This document shows positions 8,739-17,300 of a stretch of 64,000 nucleotides of DNA, piece by piece. The translations under genes and the position numbers were made by a program. Each line of letters starts with the position of its first letter. The first letter of the stretch is position 1. The DNA lies in assembly GCF_024979235.1 (NCBI RefSeq), contig NZ_JANLCM010000002.1, forward strand, positions 1-64,000, in the 5' to 3' direction. The stretch is from Herbiconiux aconitum. Its GTDB lineage: Bacteria > Actinomycetota > Actinomycetes > Actinomycetales > Microbacteriaceae. Below the pieces are notes generated by a model that ran no database searches, was not told the DNA's origin, and saw only the letters and a list, made by a program, of their open reading frames with translations.

Positions 8739-8983
8739 GATGCCTGCCCCTGTTCGATGCGGAGCGGACGCTGCCGTGCCTGTGCTGTCCGGAGAAAACG
8801 TCCGTGACCAGGTCCGGGGTCTCTTCCAGGATAGCGCCCTGGGCGCAGGGGCGCCATCGTTTCTGCACTGCGCGAATCATGCGCCCGCACGGCAGCAAAT
8901 GCAAGGGTCCGCAGGAAGTCGGTGCCTGGAGCAGAGTGAAAATGCGAGCGACAGGCCGTCGCCGGTATCAAACGGAGGATCGC

Positions 8984-9937
8984 ATGTATTTCCACGTTCA
9001 GGAATGGATCAACGACATCGCCGAGGACGAGCCAGACCCCGCGGCCGCGAACGCCCTGCAGGAGGGCCTCGGCGGCCAATTCGGCGAGATGCGCACGATG
9101 ATGCAGTACCTGTTCCAGGCCATGAACTTCCGCGGTGCGGCCGCCAAGCCCTACCGTGACCTCATCCAGGGCGTCGGCACCGAGGAGATCAGCCATGTCG
9201 AGCTGATCGGCACCACCATCTCGCGCCTGCTCGACGGGGCACCGGATTACCACGGCAAGAAGACCGATCCCCTCGACACCCCGGGGGCCGGGGGCGCGAC
9301 TCCGCTGAGTATTGCGCTCGACACGGGCAACATCCACCACTACCTCGTCGGTGCGCAGGGTGCCTTGCCGGTCGATGCGGCCGGGAACCCGTGGCTCGGC
9401 AGCTACGTCTACAACTCGGGCAACCTCGTGCTCGACCTGCTCTACAACCTGATGCTGGAGTCGACCGGACGGCTGCAGAAATGCCGCATCTACGAGATGA
9501 CCGCCAACAAGACCGCGCGTTCGACCATCGCCTACCTGATCGTGCGCGACCAGGCTCACGAGAACGCATACGCCAAGGCGCTCGAGACTCTCGGCATCGA
9601 CTGGAAGAAGACGCTGCCGATTCCGAAGACCAACGCCGAGAAGTTCCCCGAGGTGAAGAAGCTCGTCGACCTGGGTCTGCAGAGCAAGCAGTACTCCTTC
9701 GACCTCACCGGCGCATCCGAAGCCGGCCGCATCTTCCAGGGGGCGTCGCCGTCGAATGACGGCACCGAGCTGGATGCCACCCAGCAGGCACCGAAGGGCA
9801 CGCCGTCGTTCATCGCACCCGAGCGGCTCGAGGAGTTCTCGCCGGGCCTGGACCCTGAGCTGCTGAAGCTCATCCAGAAGACCGCCGAGCTCGAACTGGC
9901 CGAGGTCGAGGCGAGCTTCGGGCCGACCGCAGCATGA
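8984..9937 (+). CDS. Manganese catalase
   Basis: A 317-residue non-haem catalase that splits hydrogen peroxide at a dimanganese site. The ferritin-like four-helix bundle carries the expected ligand motifs: E35 in FGEMRTMMQYLFQ, the E-E-x-x-H cluster in GTEEISHVE near residues 67-71, and a later E and H in MLESTGRL and RDQAHENAYA. The start is ATG 8984 after GGAGG; the frame stays open upstream to 8804 but that part is not protein-like. Its stop overlaps the ATG of a truncated glycosyltransferase gene. Confidence 0.92.
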   Translation: MYFHVQEWINDIAEDEPDPAAANALQEGLGGQFGEMRTMMQYLFQAMNFRGAAAKPYRDLIQGVGTEEISHVELIGTTISRLLDGAPDYHGKKTDPLDTPGAGGATPLSIALDTGNIHHYLVGAQGALPVDAAGNPWLGSYVYNSGNLVLDLLYNLMLESTGRLQKCRIYEMTANKTARSTIAYLIVRDQAHENAYAKALETLGIDWKKTLPIPKTNAEKFPEVKKLVDLGLQSKQYSFDLTGASEAGRIFQGASPSNDGTELDATQQAPKGTPSFIAPERLEEFSPGLDPELLKLIQKTAELELAEVEASFGPTAA

Positions 9938-10206
9938 GTGAACGCCGGAGGGCCGTGGCGGACGGCCGACCCTCCGGCGAACTTCCGCTCGAGGTGACCA
10001 TCGTCATCCCGGTGAAGAACGACGCCGCGCGGTTGCGCACCTGCCTCGAAGCGATCCGTCGTCAGACCGTTGCGCCCGACGAGGTGATCGTTGTCGACAA
10101 TGCGTCGACGGATGACTCGGCTTCCTGGGCGACCGCATGCGCTGATCCGACCGGTCCGAACGGGCGGGTCAGCGGCGGGCGGCAGCCCCCGGGCGCAGAC
10201 GGATGA
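9934..10206 (+). pseudogene. Truncated family 2 glycosyltransferase (N-terminal remnant)
   Basis: The frame starts at an ATG overlapping the catalase stop (ATGA) and encodes a typical GT2 N-terminus: EVTIVIPVKNDAARLRTCLE, then VIVVDNASTDDSA, which contains the nucleotide-binding D-N-A-S-x-D. Homology fades by about residue 65, and the frame then runs antisense into the end of the NYN-domain gene. Full-length family members are 250 residues or more, so most of the catalytic domain is missing. The breakpoint lies near 10130-10170. This points to a deletion or rearrangement between the catalase operon and the NYN gene. Confidence 0.7.
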
Positions 10207-11242
10207 GCCGCTGCGGACCCTCCTCCTCGAGCTCGGCCACGTCGGATCGCGACGAGAGGAAGTCGGTGAACGACCGGTAGCCGAGCGGCTTCTCGTTGAA
10301 CGACGGGTCCATCCGGCGCATCTGGTTCTTCACCGTGCCGGTGTTGAGCCACTCGTCGGCGTCGCCCTTCGCGTGCCCGATCTGCAGGGCGCGCACGAGG
10401 AGCTCGGTGGCGACCGTCTGGGGATCGATGTCCTCGGCCGGCTCCGGCTCGTCGTACGACGTGTCTTCGCTGTGCGAGAAGGTGGGGATGGTGACGCGAC
10501 GCGAGCGCGTCGCCGCCTTCTTGGCCGGGGTGTCGGCGGCGTCGGCGGCATCCGTCGACTCCGTGGTGTCGACCGGTCCGGCGGTCGAGGCACGACGACC
10601 CGACGCCCGCTTGGCCGAGGCGCCGGCAGCGGTGCCGGCGGCGGTCGCAACGGTGGCGACGACCTTCTCGATGCCGGGAAGCGAGTCGTAGTCCTCGAAC
10701 TCGTCGCACGCCGCGGCGAGCGACGTGCTGGTCGACCCGGCCACGCCGATGCCTACCACGAATCGGCCGAGCCGCTTCGACTTCTGCGCCAGGGCGATGT
10801 AGTCCGAATCGCCCGCCACGATGATCACGTGCGTGAGGTCGGGCAACCGGAAGAGGTCTTCGACCACGTCGACGGCGAGCCGGATGTCGGCGCCGTTCTT
10901 CGTTCCCCGGGTGGTGGTCGTGAACAACTGCGTGAGGTCGACCGCGCGCGACATCAGCTGGCGCTGGTAGCTGGCGTTGACCGGCACCGACCAGTCGGCG
11001 TAGGCCCGGTTCACCACCATCGTGCCGAACGAGGCAGCGAAATCGATGATGGCGTTGAAATCGACCGTCGCGGCGGCGAGGCGGGCGGCGATCTCGGGGT
11101 CGGCATCCGGGGCCGACTTGTCGAAATCGCGGATGCCGTCGCGCTGGAAGGCGTTGCGCCCGTGCAGCTGCTGATAGCGCGAGATGACGATGTTGTCGAA
11201 GTCGATGTAGAGGCCGACGCGGGATTCGCTCGGTTCGGTCAT
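10169..11242 (-). CDS. NYN-domain (PIN-like) ribonuclease with C-terminal OST-HTH/LOTUS-like domain
   Basis: A 357-residue protein. The NYN nuclease domain covers about residues 8-180, with the acidic motif YIDFDN at 12-17, KNGADIRLAVD in the middle and VAGDSDY further on, all expected metal-binding positions. A low-complexity Ala/Lys/Thr linker follows. The last ~75 residues (ATELLVRALQIGHAKGDADE onward) fit an OST-HTH/LOTUS-type RNA-binding module. NYN proteins cleave RNA; the substrate is unknown. It is monocistronic, and its 3' end overlaps the decayed glycosyltransferase. Confidence 0.85.
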   Translation of the reverse strand: MTEPSESRVGLYIDFDNIVISRYQQLHGRNAFQRDGIRDFDKSAPDADPEIAARLAAATVDFNAIIDFAASFGTMVVNRAYADWSVPVNASYQRQLMSRAVDLTQLFTTTTRGTKNGADIRLAVDVVEDLFRLPDLTHVIIVAGDSDYIALAQKSKRLGRFVVGIGVAGSTSTSLAAACDEFEDYDSLPGIEKVVATVATAAGTAAGASAKRASGRRASTAGPVDTTESTDAADAADTPAKKAATRSRRVTIPTFSHSEDTSYDEPEPAEDIDPQTVATELLVRALQIGHAKGDADEWLNTGTVKNQMRRMDPSFNEKPLGYRSFTDFLSSRSDVAELEEEGPQRLIRLRPGAAARR

Positions 11243-11567
11243 GGCATGCTCCTTAACGGAAAGCGGAAGACCCAGGCGCGATCCGGTGCCATCAGTCTAT
11301 GGTCGATCTCACCAGGACCCACCTCGTGCCTGCTCCTTCCCGCCGCCGCTGACCGTTGATCGTCGCGTTCGTGGCCAGCGTCACCCGTGCAGGTCGTGAT
11401 GCTGTTGATCGGGGTCGTCTTTCTGCTCTGCCGCGGCCACCGTCGGCGTGCTGAGTGTGGCCAGCCGGCGCACGCGATCCGAGGCCCAGCCGCGCATTCC
11501 GTTGGAGCTCGCGCTGAACACCATCCCGAGCGCCGGTGCGGTGAGGTAGGCGCGCTGGGGCGCGGAA
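11243..11567. other. 325-base intergenic stretch with a short possible gene remnant
   Basis: This stretch holds the promoter side of the NYN gene and the 3' side of the MFS gene. A minus-strand frame at 11381-11524 (47 residues from ATG, open further upstream) reads MVFSASSNGMRGWASDRVRR and has protein-like composition, so it may be the tail of a lost gene. No family was recognised. A plus-strand frame starting at 11387 is Arg/Pro-rich and looks like a shadow. Confidence 0.35.
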
Positions 11568-13181
11568 TCAGGATGTCGGTGCGGCCTCGCGTCTGCGTTC
11601 GGGCACCGTCGCGGGGATGCCGCGCGAGAACAGCAGCGCCAGCACCGAGATCGCGATCAGCCCGAAGAACGCGACCCGCAGCGACGAGAGCTGCGACTCG
11701 CGGTAGATCGTCGCGAGCGACTCGGCCTCATCGGCACTCAGGCCCGCCTCCTGGCCGATCTCGGCCACACTCGCCGCCGGCACGATCGTGACGCCGCCCT
11801 CGGTGGCCTCGCTGATGAGCGCGCGCGCATCCTCGGGCAGCTCGCTCGCAGCCACGCCACCGGCGAAGGATGTCGCCAGGGCGCCGATCAGGATCGACCC
11901 GATCAACGCCGTGCCGAGCGATGACCCCAGGTTCTGGAACACGCCCTGCAGCCCGCCGACCTCGCTCGATTCCTTCTCCGTCACGGCAGACATGTTCACG
12001 TTGCCGAGTTGGGAGGCGAGGAGGCCGAGGCCGGTGCCGGCGAAGAACATCCCGATCGCAAACAGGATGCTGCGAAGATCTTCGGTGGCTGAACCGAGCA
12101 ACAGCAGCGCGCTGAACACCAGCACCAGCTGGCCCACCCGAACGATGCGCCGCGGCGACCAGAGCTGCGACAGCCGGGTGCCGATGATCGAGAAGAGCAC
12201 GAGCGAGATCGAGAGCGGAAAGATCTTGATGCCGGTCTCGAGCGCGTTCAGCCCGAGGGTCATCTGCAGATACACCGGAACGATGAAGAACAGGCCTGCA
12301 GTCACCGTGTACTGCGCGCCGAGCACGCTGAGGCCGCTGCGCAACTGCCGGATGGAGAACATCTCCATGTGCACGAGCGGGGGCCGCCCCCGTTTCACGA
12401 GCGAGAACTGCCGGTGCACGAAAGCCCAGATGAGCAGTCCGCCGACCAGCATGAACCAGGCGGTGAGCGAGACGCCGAGCGGAGCGATCTCGACCCCGCC
12501 GATCTCGGGGGAGGAGAGTGGGCGCACCCAGCCCCAGGTCTTGCTCTGCAGCATTCCGAACACCACGAAGACGAGCCCGGAGGCCGAGAGCAGCACGCTC
12601 GGCACGTCGATGCGCACGGATTGCCGGGGCGTCGCATCCGAGATCAGGCGGGTGAAGATCACGACCACGGCCATGATCACCACCTCGGCCACGAAGACAT
12701 AGCGCCAGCTGAAGTAGGTGGTGACGAAACCGCCGATCAGCGGCCCGATCGCGACGGCGCCGCCCGACACCGCTCCGATGATCGCGTAGGCCGTGATGCG
12801 TTCGCGGCCCTTGTAGTTGTCGGCGACCAGCGCGGCGATCGCCGGGATGACGAGCACCGCGCCGAGACCCTCGATGATCGACCAGCCGAGGAAGAGCACC
12901 TGGATGTTCGGGCTCAGCGCCGTCACCAGCGACCCGAGGGCGTAGATGCAGGAGCCGATGACGAACGCCCGCCGCCGCCCCCAGATGTCGCCGAGCTTGG
13001 CGCCGAGCAGCATCGCTGCCGCCATCGTCAGCGTGTAGAACGTGATCGCCGCCTGGAGCGACGACACGGTGGTGCCGAGATCGGCGACCACAATGGAGAT
13101 CGATACGTTCATCACGGTGCCGTCGAGCACCATCACGAACTGCGCGGCGCCCAGCACGACGATCACCGACCATTTCTTCAT
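11568..13181 (-). CDS. MFS drug/proton antiporter, DHA2 (14-helix) family
   Basis: A 537-residue integral membrane protein of the EmrB/QacA-like family. The N-terminus has the antiporter pattern MVLDGTVMNVSISIV (helix 1), motif A-like GAKLGDIWGRRRAFVIG, and motif C-like AVSGGAVAIGPLIGGF in helix 5. About 14 hydrophobic segments fit DHA2 exporters. The C-terminus ends in a short charged tail. No dedicated regulator sits beside it; the upstream gene is a DEAD-box helicase from which it is separated by a long inverted repeat. The substrate cannot be inferred. Confidence 0.9.
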   Translation of the reverse strand: MKKWSVIVVLGAAQFVMVLDGTVMNVSISIVVADLGTTVSSLQAAITFYTLTMAAAMLLGAKLGDIWGRRRAFVIGSCIYALGSLVTALSPNIQVLFLGWSIIEGLGAVLVIPAIAALVADNYKGRERITAYAIIGAVSGGAVAIGPLIGGFVTTYFSWRYVFVAEVVIMAVVVIFTRLISDATPRQSVRIDVPSVLLSASGLVFVVFGMLQSKTWGWVRPLSSPEIGGVEIAPLGVSLTAWFMLVGGLLIWAFVHRQFSLVKRGRPPLVHMEMFSIRQLRSGLSVLGAQYTVTAGLFFIVPVYLQMTLGLNALETGIKIFPLSISLVLFSIIGTRLSQLWSPRRIVRVGQLVLVFSALLLLGSATEDLRSILFAIGMFFAGTGLGLLASQLGNVNMSAVTEKESSEVGGLQGVFQNLGSSLGTALIGSILIGALATSFAGGVAASELPEDARALISEATEGGVTIVPAASVAEIGQEAGLSADEAESLATIYRESQLSSLRVAFFGLIAISVLALLFSRGIPATVPERRREAAPTS

Positions 13182-13239
13182 GGCTCAGTGTGGCGCGAGG
13201 CGCGCTCGCGTGCATCGCCCGCAGAGGGTGATGCGTGCG

Positions 13240-13300
13240 ATCGAGTGGGCACGATTCGTCGAAGCGCGACCGGAGTCGCGACGAATCGTGCCCACTCGAT
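13240..13300. terminator. Long perfect inverted repeat between helicase and MFS genes
   Basis: Two perfectly complementary 22-base arms (13240-13261 and 13279-13300) flank a 17-base loop. The arms start ATCGAGTGGGCACGATTCGT. It lies just after the stop of the minus-strand helicase and 58 bases before the start of the next minus-strand gene, so it would form a very stable hairpin at the helicase 3' end. No U-run follows, so it may act as an RNA-stabilising or Rho-independent-like hairpin. Confidence 0.75.
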
Positions 13301-13308
13301 GCGCGGGG

Positions 13309-15132
13309 TCAGTCTCGGCGGTAGCGGGGGCGGTCTTCGCGCTTGGCGGAGTTGCCGCCGCGGTCGGGGCGCAGCTCGATGAGCACGCCGCTGATGCGGG
13401 TGTTCTCGAGGCGGCGGAGGGTGTCGTCGGAGAGATTCGCCGGAAGCTCCACGAGCGAGAAGTCGGGACGGATCTGGATGGCGCCGAAGTCGCCCCGGTT
13501 GAGCCCGCCTTCGTTCGCGAGCGCGCCCACGATCTGGCGCGGTTCGACCTTCTGACGCTTGCCGACCGCGATGCGGTAGGTGGTCTTCGGGCCGCCGTCG
13601 CCGCGTGGGGCGCGGTCGGGGCGGTCGCCTCGGGTGCCGCGGTCGTAGCCGCCGCCCGTGCGGTCGCCGCGGTCGTCGTTGCGGCCGCGCTCTGGCCGGT
13701 CGCTGCGCACCCGCTCGCCCCGGTCGTCCTTGTCGAAGCGGTCGAAGCGCTGGGCGCGCTCGGCCTGGGCGTCGAGCAGCAGCGGGGTGTCGCCCTGCGC
13801 CACCACGGCCAGGGCTGCCGCGACATCCGACTCCGGCACGTCGTGGTGCTCCACGTAGTGTCCGATGATGTCGCGGAACTGCTGGATCTGCTGCGGATCG
13901 GCCAGTGCCGCCGTGATCGAGTCGTCGAAGCGGGTGAGCCTCGTGGAGTTCACATCGTCGACGCTCGGCAGCTTCATCTCGGTGAGGGGCTGACGGGTGG
14001 CCTTCTCGATGCTGGTGAGCATCCGTCGTTCGCGCGGAGTGACGAAGCTGATCGCGTCGCCCGTGCGGCCGGCGCGGCCCGTGCGGCCGATGCGGTGCAC
14101 GTACGACTCGGTGTCGATCGGCAGGTCGAAGTTCACCACGTGGCTGATGCGCTCGACGTCGAGACCGCGGGCCGCGACATCCGTGGCCACCAGGATGTCG
14201 AGTTTGCCCGACTTGAGCTGGTTGACGGTGCGCTCGCGCTGAGCCTGCACGACGTCGCCGTTGATGGCGGCGGCTGCGTAGCCACGCGCGCGCAGCTTCT
14301 CGGCGAGGGTCTCGGTCTCGTTCTTGGTGCGCGTGAAGACGATCATGCCCTCGAAGTTCTCGACCTCGAGGATGCGGGTGAGCGCGTCGACCTTCTGCGG
14401 ATACGACACCACGAGGTAGCGCTGCGTGGTGTTCGCCGAGGTGGTGGTCTTGTTCTTGACCGTGATCTCTTCGGGGTCGTGCAGGTACTTCTGCGAGATG
14501 CGGCGGATCTGCGCCGGCATCGTGGCCGAGAACAGGGCTACCTGCTTGGTGTCGGGGGTGTCGGCGAGGATGGTCTCGACGTCTTCGGCGAAGCCCATCT
14601 TGAGCATCTCGTCGGCCTCGTCGAGCACCAGGTACTTCAGCTCGGTGAGGTCGAGGGTGCCCTTTTCGAGGTGGTCCATGATGCGGCCGGGGGTGCCCAC
14701 CACGATGTGCACGCCGCGCCGGAGGGCCGAGAGCTGCACGCCGTAGCCCTGGCCGCCGTAGACGGGGAGCACGTGCACGCCGCGGAGATGCGCCGCGTAC
14801 TTCTCGAAGGCCTCGCAGACCTGCAGGGCGAGTTCGCGGGTGGGCGCGAGCACGAGCGCCTGCGGGGTCTTCTGGGAGAGGTCGAGGCGCGAGAGGATCG
14901 GCAGCGCGAAGGCTGCGGTCTTGCCGGTGCCGGTCTGGGCGAGGCCGACGACGTCGCGACCCGCGAGCAGGGGAGGGATGGTGGCGGCCTGAATGGCGGA
15001 GGGAGTCTCGTAGCCGACGTCTTTGAGTGCCTTGAGCACGGCGTCGTCGAGGCCGAGGTCGGAGAAGGTTTGCGAGTCGGGGGCAGTGTCTGCCTCGGCC
15101 GACGCGGTGGTTGTGCTGGTGGTAGAGGCCAT
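13309..15132 (-). CDS. DEAD-box ATP-dependent RNA helicase
   Basis: A 607-residue RNA helicase of the DeaD/CsdA group, involved in ribosome assembly and RNA unwinding. All core motifs are visible: Q motif (GYETPSAIQ), I (AQTGTGKTAAFALP), Ia (PTRELALQV), II (VLDEADEM), III (SATMP), V (ATDVAARGLDV) and VI (HRIGRTGRAGRTG). The C-terminus has an RGG/RD-rich stretch (about residues 435-525) and then a DbpA-like RNA-binding domain (TTYRIAVGKRQKVEPRQIVG, followed by ALANEGGL). It is divergent from the ArsR-type regulator at 15222. Confidence 0.95.
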   Translation of the reverse strand: MASTTSTTTASAEADTAPDSQTFSDLGLDDAVLKALKDVGYETPSAIQAATIPPLLAGRDVVGLAQTGTGKTAAFALPILSRLDLSQKTPQALVLAPTRELALQVCEAFEKYAAHLRGVHVLPVYGGQGYGVQLSALRRGVHIVVGTPGRIMDHLEKGTLDLTELKYLVLDEADEMLKMGFAEDVETILADTPDTKQVALFSATMPAQIRRISQKYLHDPEEITVKNKTTTSANTTQRYLVVSYPQKVDALTRILEVENFEGMIVFTRTKNETETLAEKLRARGYAAAAINGDVVQAQRERTVNQLKSGKLDILVATDVAARGLDVERISHVVNFDLPIDTESYVHRIGRTGRAGRTGDAISFVTPRERRMLTSIEKATRQPLTEMKLPSVDDVNSTRLTRFDDSITAALADPQQIQQFRDIIGHYVEHHDVPESDVAAALAVVAQGDTPLLLDAQAERAQRFDRFDKDDRGERVRSDRPERGRNDDRGDRTGGGYDRGTRGDRPDRAPRGDGGPKTTYRIAVGKRQKVEPRQIVGALANEGGLNRGDFGAIQIRPDFSLVELPANLSDDTLRRLENTRISGVLIELRPDRGGNSAKREDRPRYRRD

Positions 15133-15172
15133 GTGTCAACGGTAGTACCTGCGGCTGGGCGGTTCGCGCCGG

Positions 15173-15205
15173 TTGTGCAGAAGAGTTGTGCATAGAAAGT
15201 GTGCA
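15173..15205. promoter_or_regulatory. Three direct TGTGCA repeats upstream of the ArsR-type regulator
   Basis: TTGTGCA occurs at 15173-15179 and 15186-15192, and TGTGCA at 15200-15205, giving a spacing near 13 bases. The repeats sit in the 89-base divergent gap between the RNA helicase and the regulator at 15222, just upstream of the latter. They are candidate binding sites for that regulator; this is inference. Confidence 0.4.
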
Positions 15206-15221
15206 TGCGAGACTGAGTCGC

Positions 15222-15830
15222 ATGAGCGATTCGGATGACTACGTCGGCATACAGCTGGACGCACGTGCGGTTCGCGTGCTCGCGCATCCGCTGCGCTCAC
15301 GCATCCTGAGCCGCCTACGGCTGACCGGGCCGGCCACCGCCACCGAACTCGCCGCAGCGCTCTCGACGAACAGCGGCGCCACCAGCTACCACCTGCGGGC
15401 ACTCGAGTCGGTGGGGCTCGTGACCGACACGGGCGAGGGCGTGGGCAAGCGTCGGCTGTGGCGGGCGTCGACCGACTACCACTCGTGGACCAACTCCGAC
15501 TTCGCCGGCGACGAGGATGCCCGCACCGCTCTCGACTGGTTGCAGCGCGACTACATCCGGCAGTTCGCCACCCGGGCCGAACGATGGCTGGATGCCGCCG
15601 ACGGCTGGCCTCGTGAGTGGGTCGACGTGCTCGGGCTGAACGACGCGTTCGTGGAGGTCACCCCCGCGCAGGCGGCGGCGTTGCGCGACGACGTGGACGC
15701 GCTGTTGGCGCGGTACCGCGCGGCGGGGAGCGGGATGGCGGGGGCCCGCCGCATCCACATATCGACCCAGTCGAGCCCCATCGACCTCCGCCCGCCTGCG
15801 GGTGGGCCGCACAATGCAGCGAATGAGTGA
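15222..15830 (+). CDS. ArsR-type winged-helix transcriptional regulator
   Basis: A 202-residue protein with an N-terminal winged helix: VRVLAHPLRSRILSRLRLTG, then ATELAAALSTNSGATSYHLR as the recognition region. The C-terminal half is helical and unassigned; it probably senses a ligand or dimerises. The start is ATG 15222, with an upstream in-frame ATG at 15186 disfavoured. Its stop overlaps the start of an MFS gene (15823), so the pair forms an operon and the MFS protein is probably its target. No cysteine metal-binding motif is visible. Confidence 0.85.
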   Translation: MSDSDDYVGIQLDARAVRVLAHPLRSRILSRLRLTGPATATELAAALSTNSGATSYHLRALESVGLVTDTGEGVGKRRLWRASTDYHSWTNSDFAGDEDARTALDWLQRDYIRQFATRAERWLDAADGWPREWVDVLGLNDAFVEVTPAQAAALRDDVDALLARYRAAGSGMAGARRIHISTQSSPIDLRPPAGGPHNAANE

Positions 15831-17190
15831 CACCGACCCCATATACGGCGTCGGTCGTTCGGATTCCCTGCATTACCGACGGCGGGAGCCACGACGGCGC
15901 GCGCCGAGACGACACGATCGGGGGCACGGCGCCGCGCTGACGGTGAGGGCTGCCGAACGACGACTCGTGCTGCTGACCGCGACGCGGTGGTTGCCCGTGG
16001 GGCTCGTGTTCGGGTTGACGGTGTTGCTGCCACTCGAACGCGGGCTGTCGTTGGTGCAGGTCGGTGGGCTGCTCGCCATCCAGGGCGTTGTCGTGCTCGT
16101 GCTCGAGCTGCCGACCGGCGGGCTCGCGGATGCGCTGGGCCGGCGCCCGCTACTCGTCGCCTCGGGCGTGCTGGCGGTGGGGTCGGCGCTGCTGTTCGTC
16201 GTCTCGACGGAGTTCTGGATGTTCGCGGTCGCGATGATCGCGCAGGGTGTGTTCCGGGCGCTCGACTCGGGGCCGCTCGAGGCTTGGTATGTCGACGCGG
16301 CGCACGCCGTCGACCCCTCGGCGCCGATCGAACGGGGGCTCAGCCGGGCGGCGACGATGCTGGGGGTGGCCATCGCGCTGGGGGCGCTCGCCGGGGGAGG
16401 GTTGGTGGCGTGGCATCCGGTGCCCGGGTGGTCGGCGTTGGTGCTGCCGTTCGGGGTGGCAGTGGGGCTGTATGTGGTGCACACGGTGCTCGTGGCACTG
16501 CTCGTGCGGGAGCCCCGGCGGGCGGTCGCGCGTGTCGGGGCTCCGATGGGGTCTGCGTGGGCCGCCGCGCGGGACTCGCCTCGGGTGGTGCTTGCGGGCC
16601 TGGTGCTGCTGCGGCGGTCGCCCGTGCTGCGCGCCGTCGTGCTGGTCGAGGTGTTCTGGAGTGTGGCGATGATCGCGTTCGAGACGCTGACCCCGGTGCG
16701 CCTCGCCGCATTGCTGGGTGGCGAGCAGGCCGCGGGAGCCCTTTTCGGACCCGCCTCGGCGGCGGCCTGGGCGCTGTTCGCCGCAGGGGCGGTGCTCGCC
16801 GGGTTCGCGAGCCGTCGGGTGGGCGTGGTCTGGACGGCGATCGGGTCGCGCATCCTGAACGGCCTCTTCGTGATCGCCATGGGGCTGACGGCGGGAGTCG
16901 TGGGGCTCGTCGCGGCCTACTGGCTCGCCTACCTCACTCATGGCGCCGCCGGCCCCATGCACAGCACGCTGCTGCACCGGCAGGCGACGAGCGCGAACCG
17001 GGCGGTGGTGCTTTCGATCAACTCGATGGTCGCCGGCGGCGCGTACAGCCTCGGCCTCCTGCTCTTCACCCCGTTGGCCGAAGGGTTCGGCACCGGTGTG
17101 GCATTCGCGGTGGCCGGGGCCTTCAGTATTCTCGGTGCACTCCTCTATCTGCCCGCACTGCGGCAGGAGCGGAGTCAGCGGGATTCGTAG
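15823..17190 (+). CDS. MFS transporter
   Basis: A 455-residue protein with about 12 hydrophobic segments after a ~35-residue arginine-rich cytoplasmic N-terminus. The loop between helices 2 and 3 has the MFS motif A form PTGGLADALGRRPLLVASGV. The start overlaps the 3' end of the ArsR-type gene, which suggests co-regulation and an efflux role. The substrate is unknown. The codon composition is strongly GC-biased and low in charged residues, typical of membrane proteins here. Confidence 0.88.
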   Translation: MSDTDPIYGVGRSDSLHYRRREPRRRAPRRHDRGHGAALTVRAAERRLVLLTATRWLPVGLVFGLTVLLPLERGLSLVQVGGLLAIQGVVVLVLELPTGGLADALGRRPLLVASGVLAVGSALLFVVSTEFWMFAVAMIAQGVFRALDSGPLEAWYVDAAHAVDPSAPIERGLSRAATMLGVAIALGALAGGGLVAWHPVPGWSALVLPFGVAVGLYVVHTVLVALLVREPRRAVARVGAPMGSAWAAARDSPRVVLAGLVLLRRSPVLRAVVLVEVFWSVAMIAFETLTPVRLAALLGGEQAAGALFGPASAAAWALFAAGAVLAGFASRRVGVVWTAIGSRILNGLFVIAMGLTAGVVGLVAAYWLAYLTHGAAGPMHSTLLHRQATSANRAVVLSINSMVAGGAYSLGLLLFTPLAEGFGTGVAFAVAGAFSILGALLYLPALRQERSQRDS

Positions 17191-17300
17191 GGAGAGCTGT
17201 GACGGTACGGCCGCGGACCGATTCCGGGTCGCCCGGCAACCGCGATCCGGCCACTAGCATGGTGCGTGCGGAGGGACCGCTCTGGGGGGAGCACGACGAC

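Noticed and set aside
10091..11359. A 422-codon plus-strand frame antisense to the NYN gene
   Set aside because: Arg/Gly/Val-rich shadow; the NYN domain motifs are on the opposite strand.
13042..15195. A 717-codon plus-strand frame antisense to the RNA helicase
   Set aside because: The helicase on the other strand carries all DEAD-box motifs; this frame is a composition artefact.
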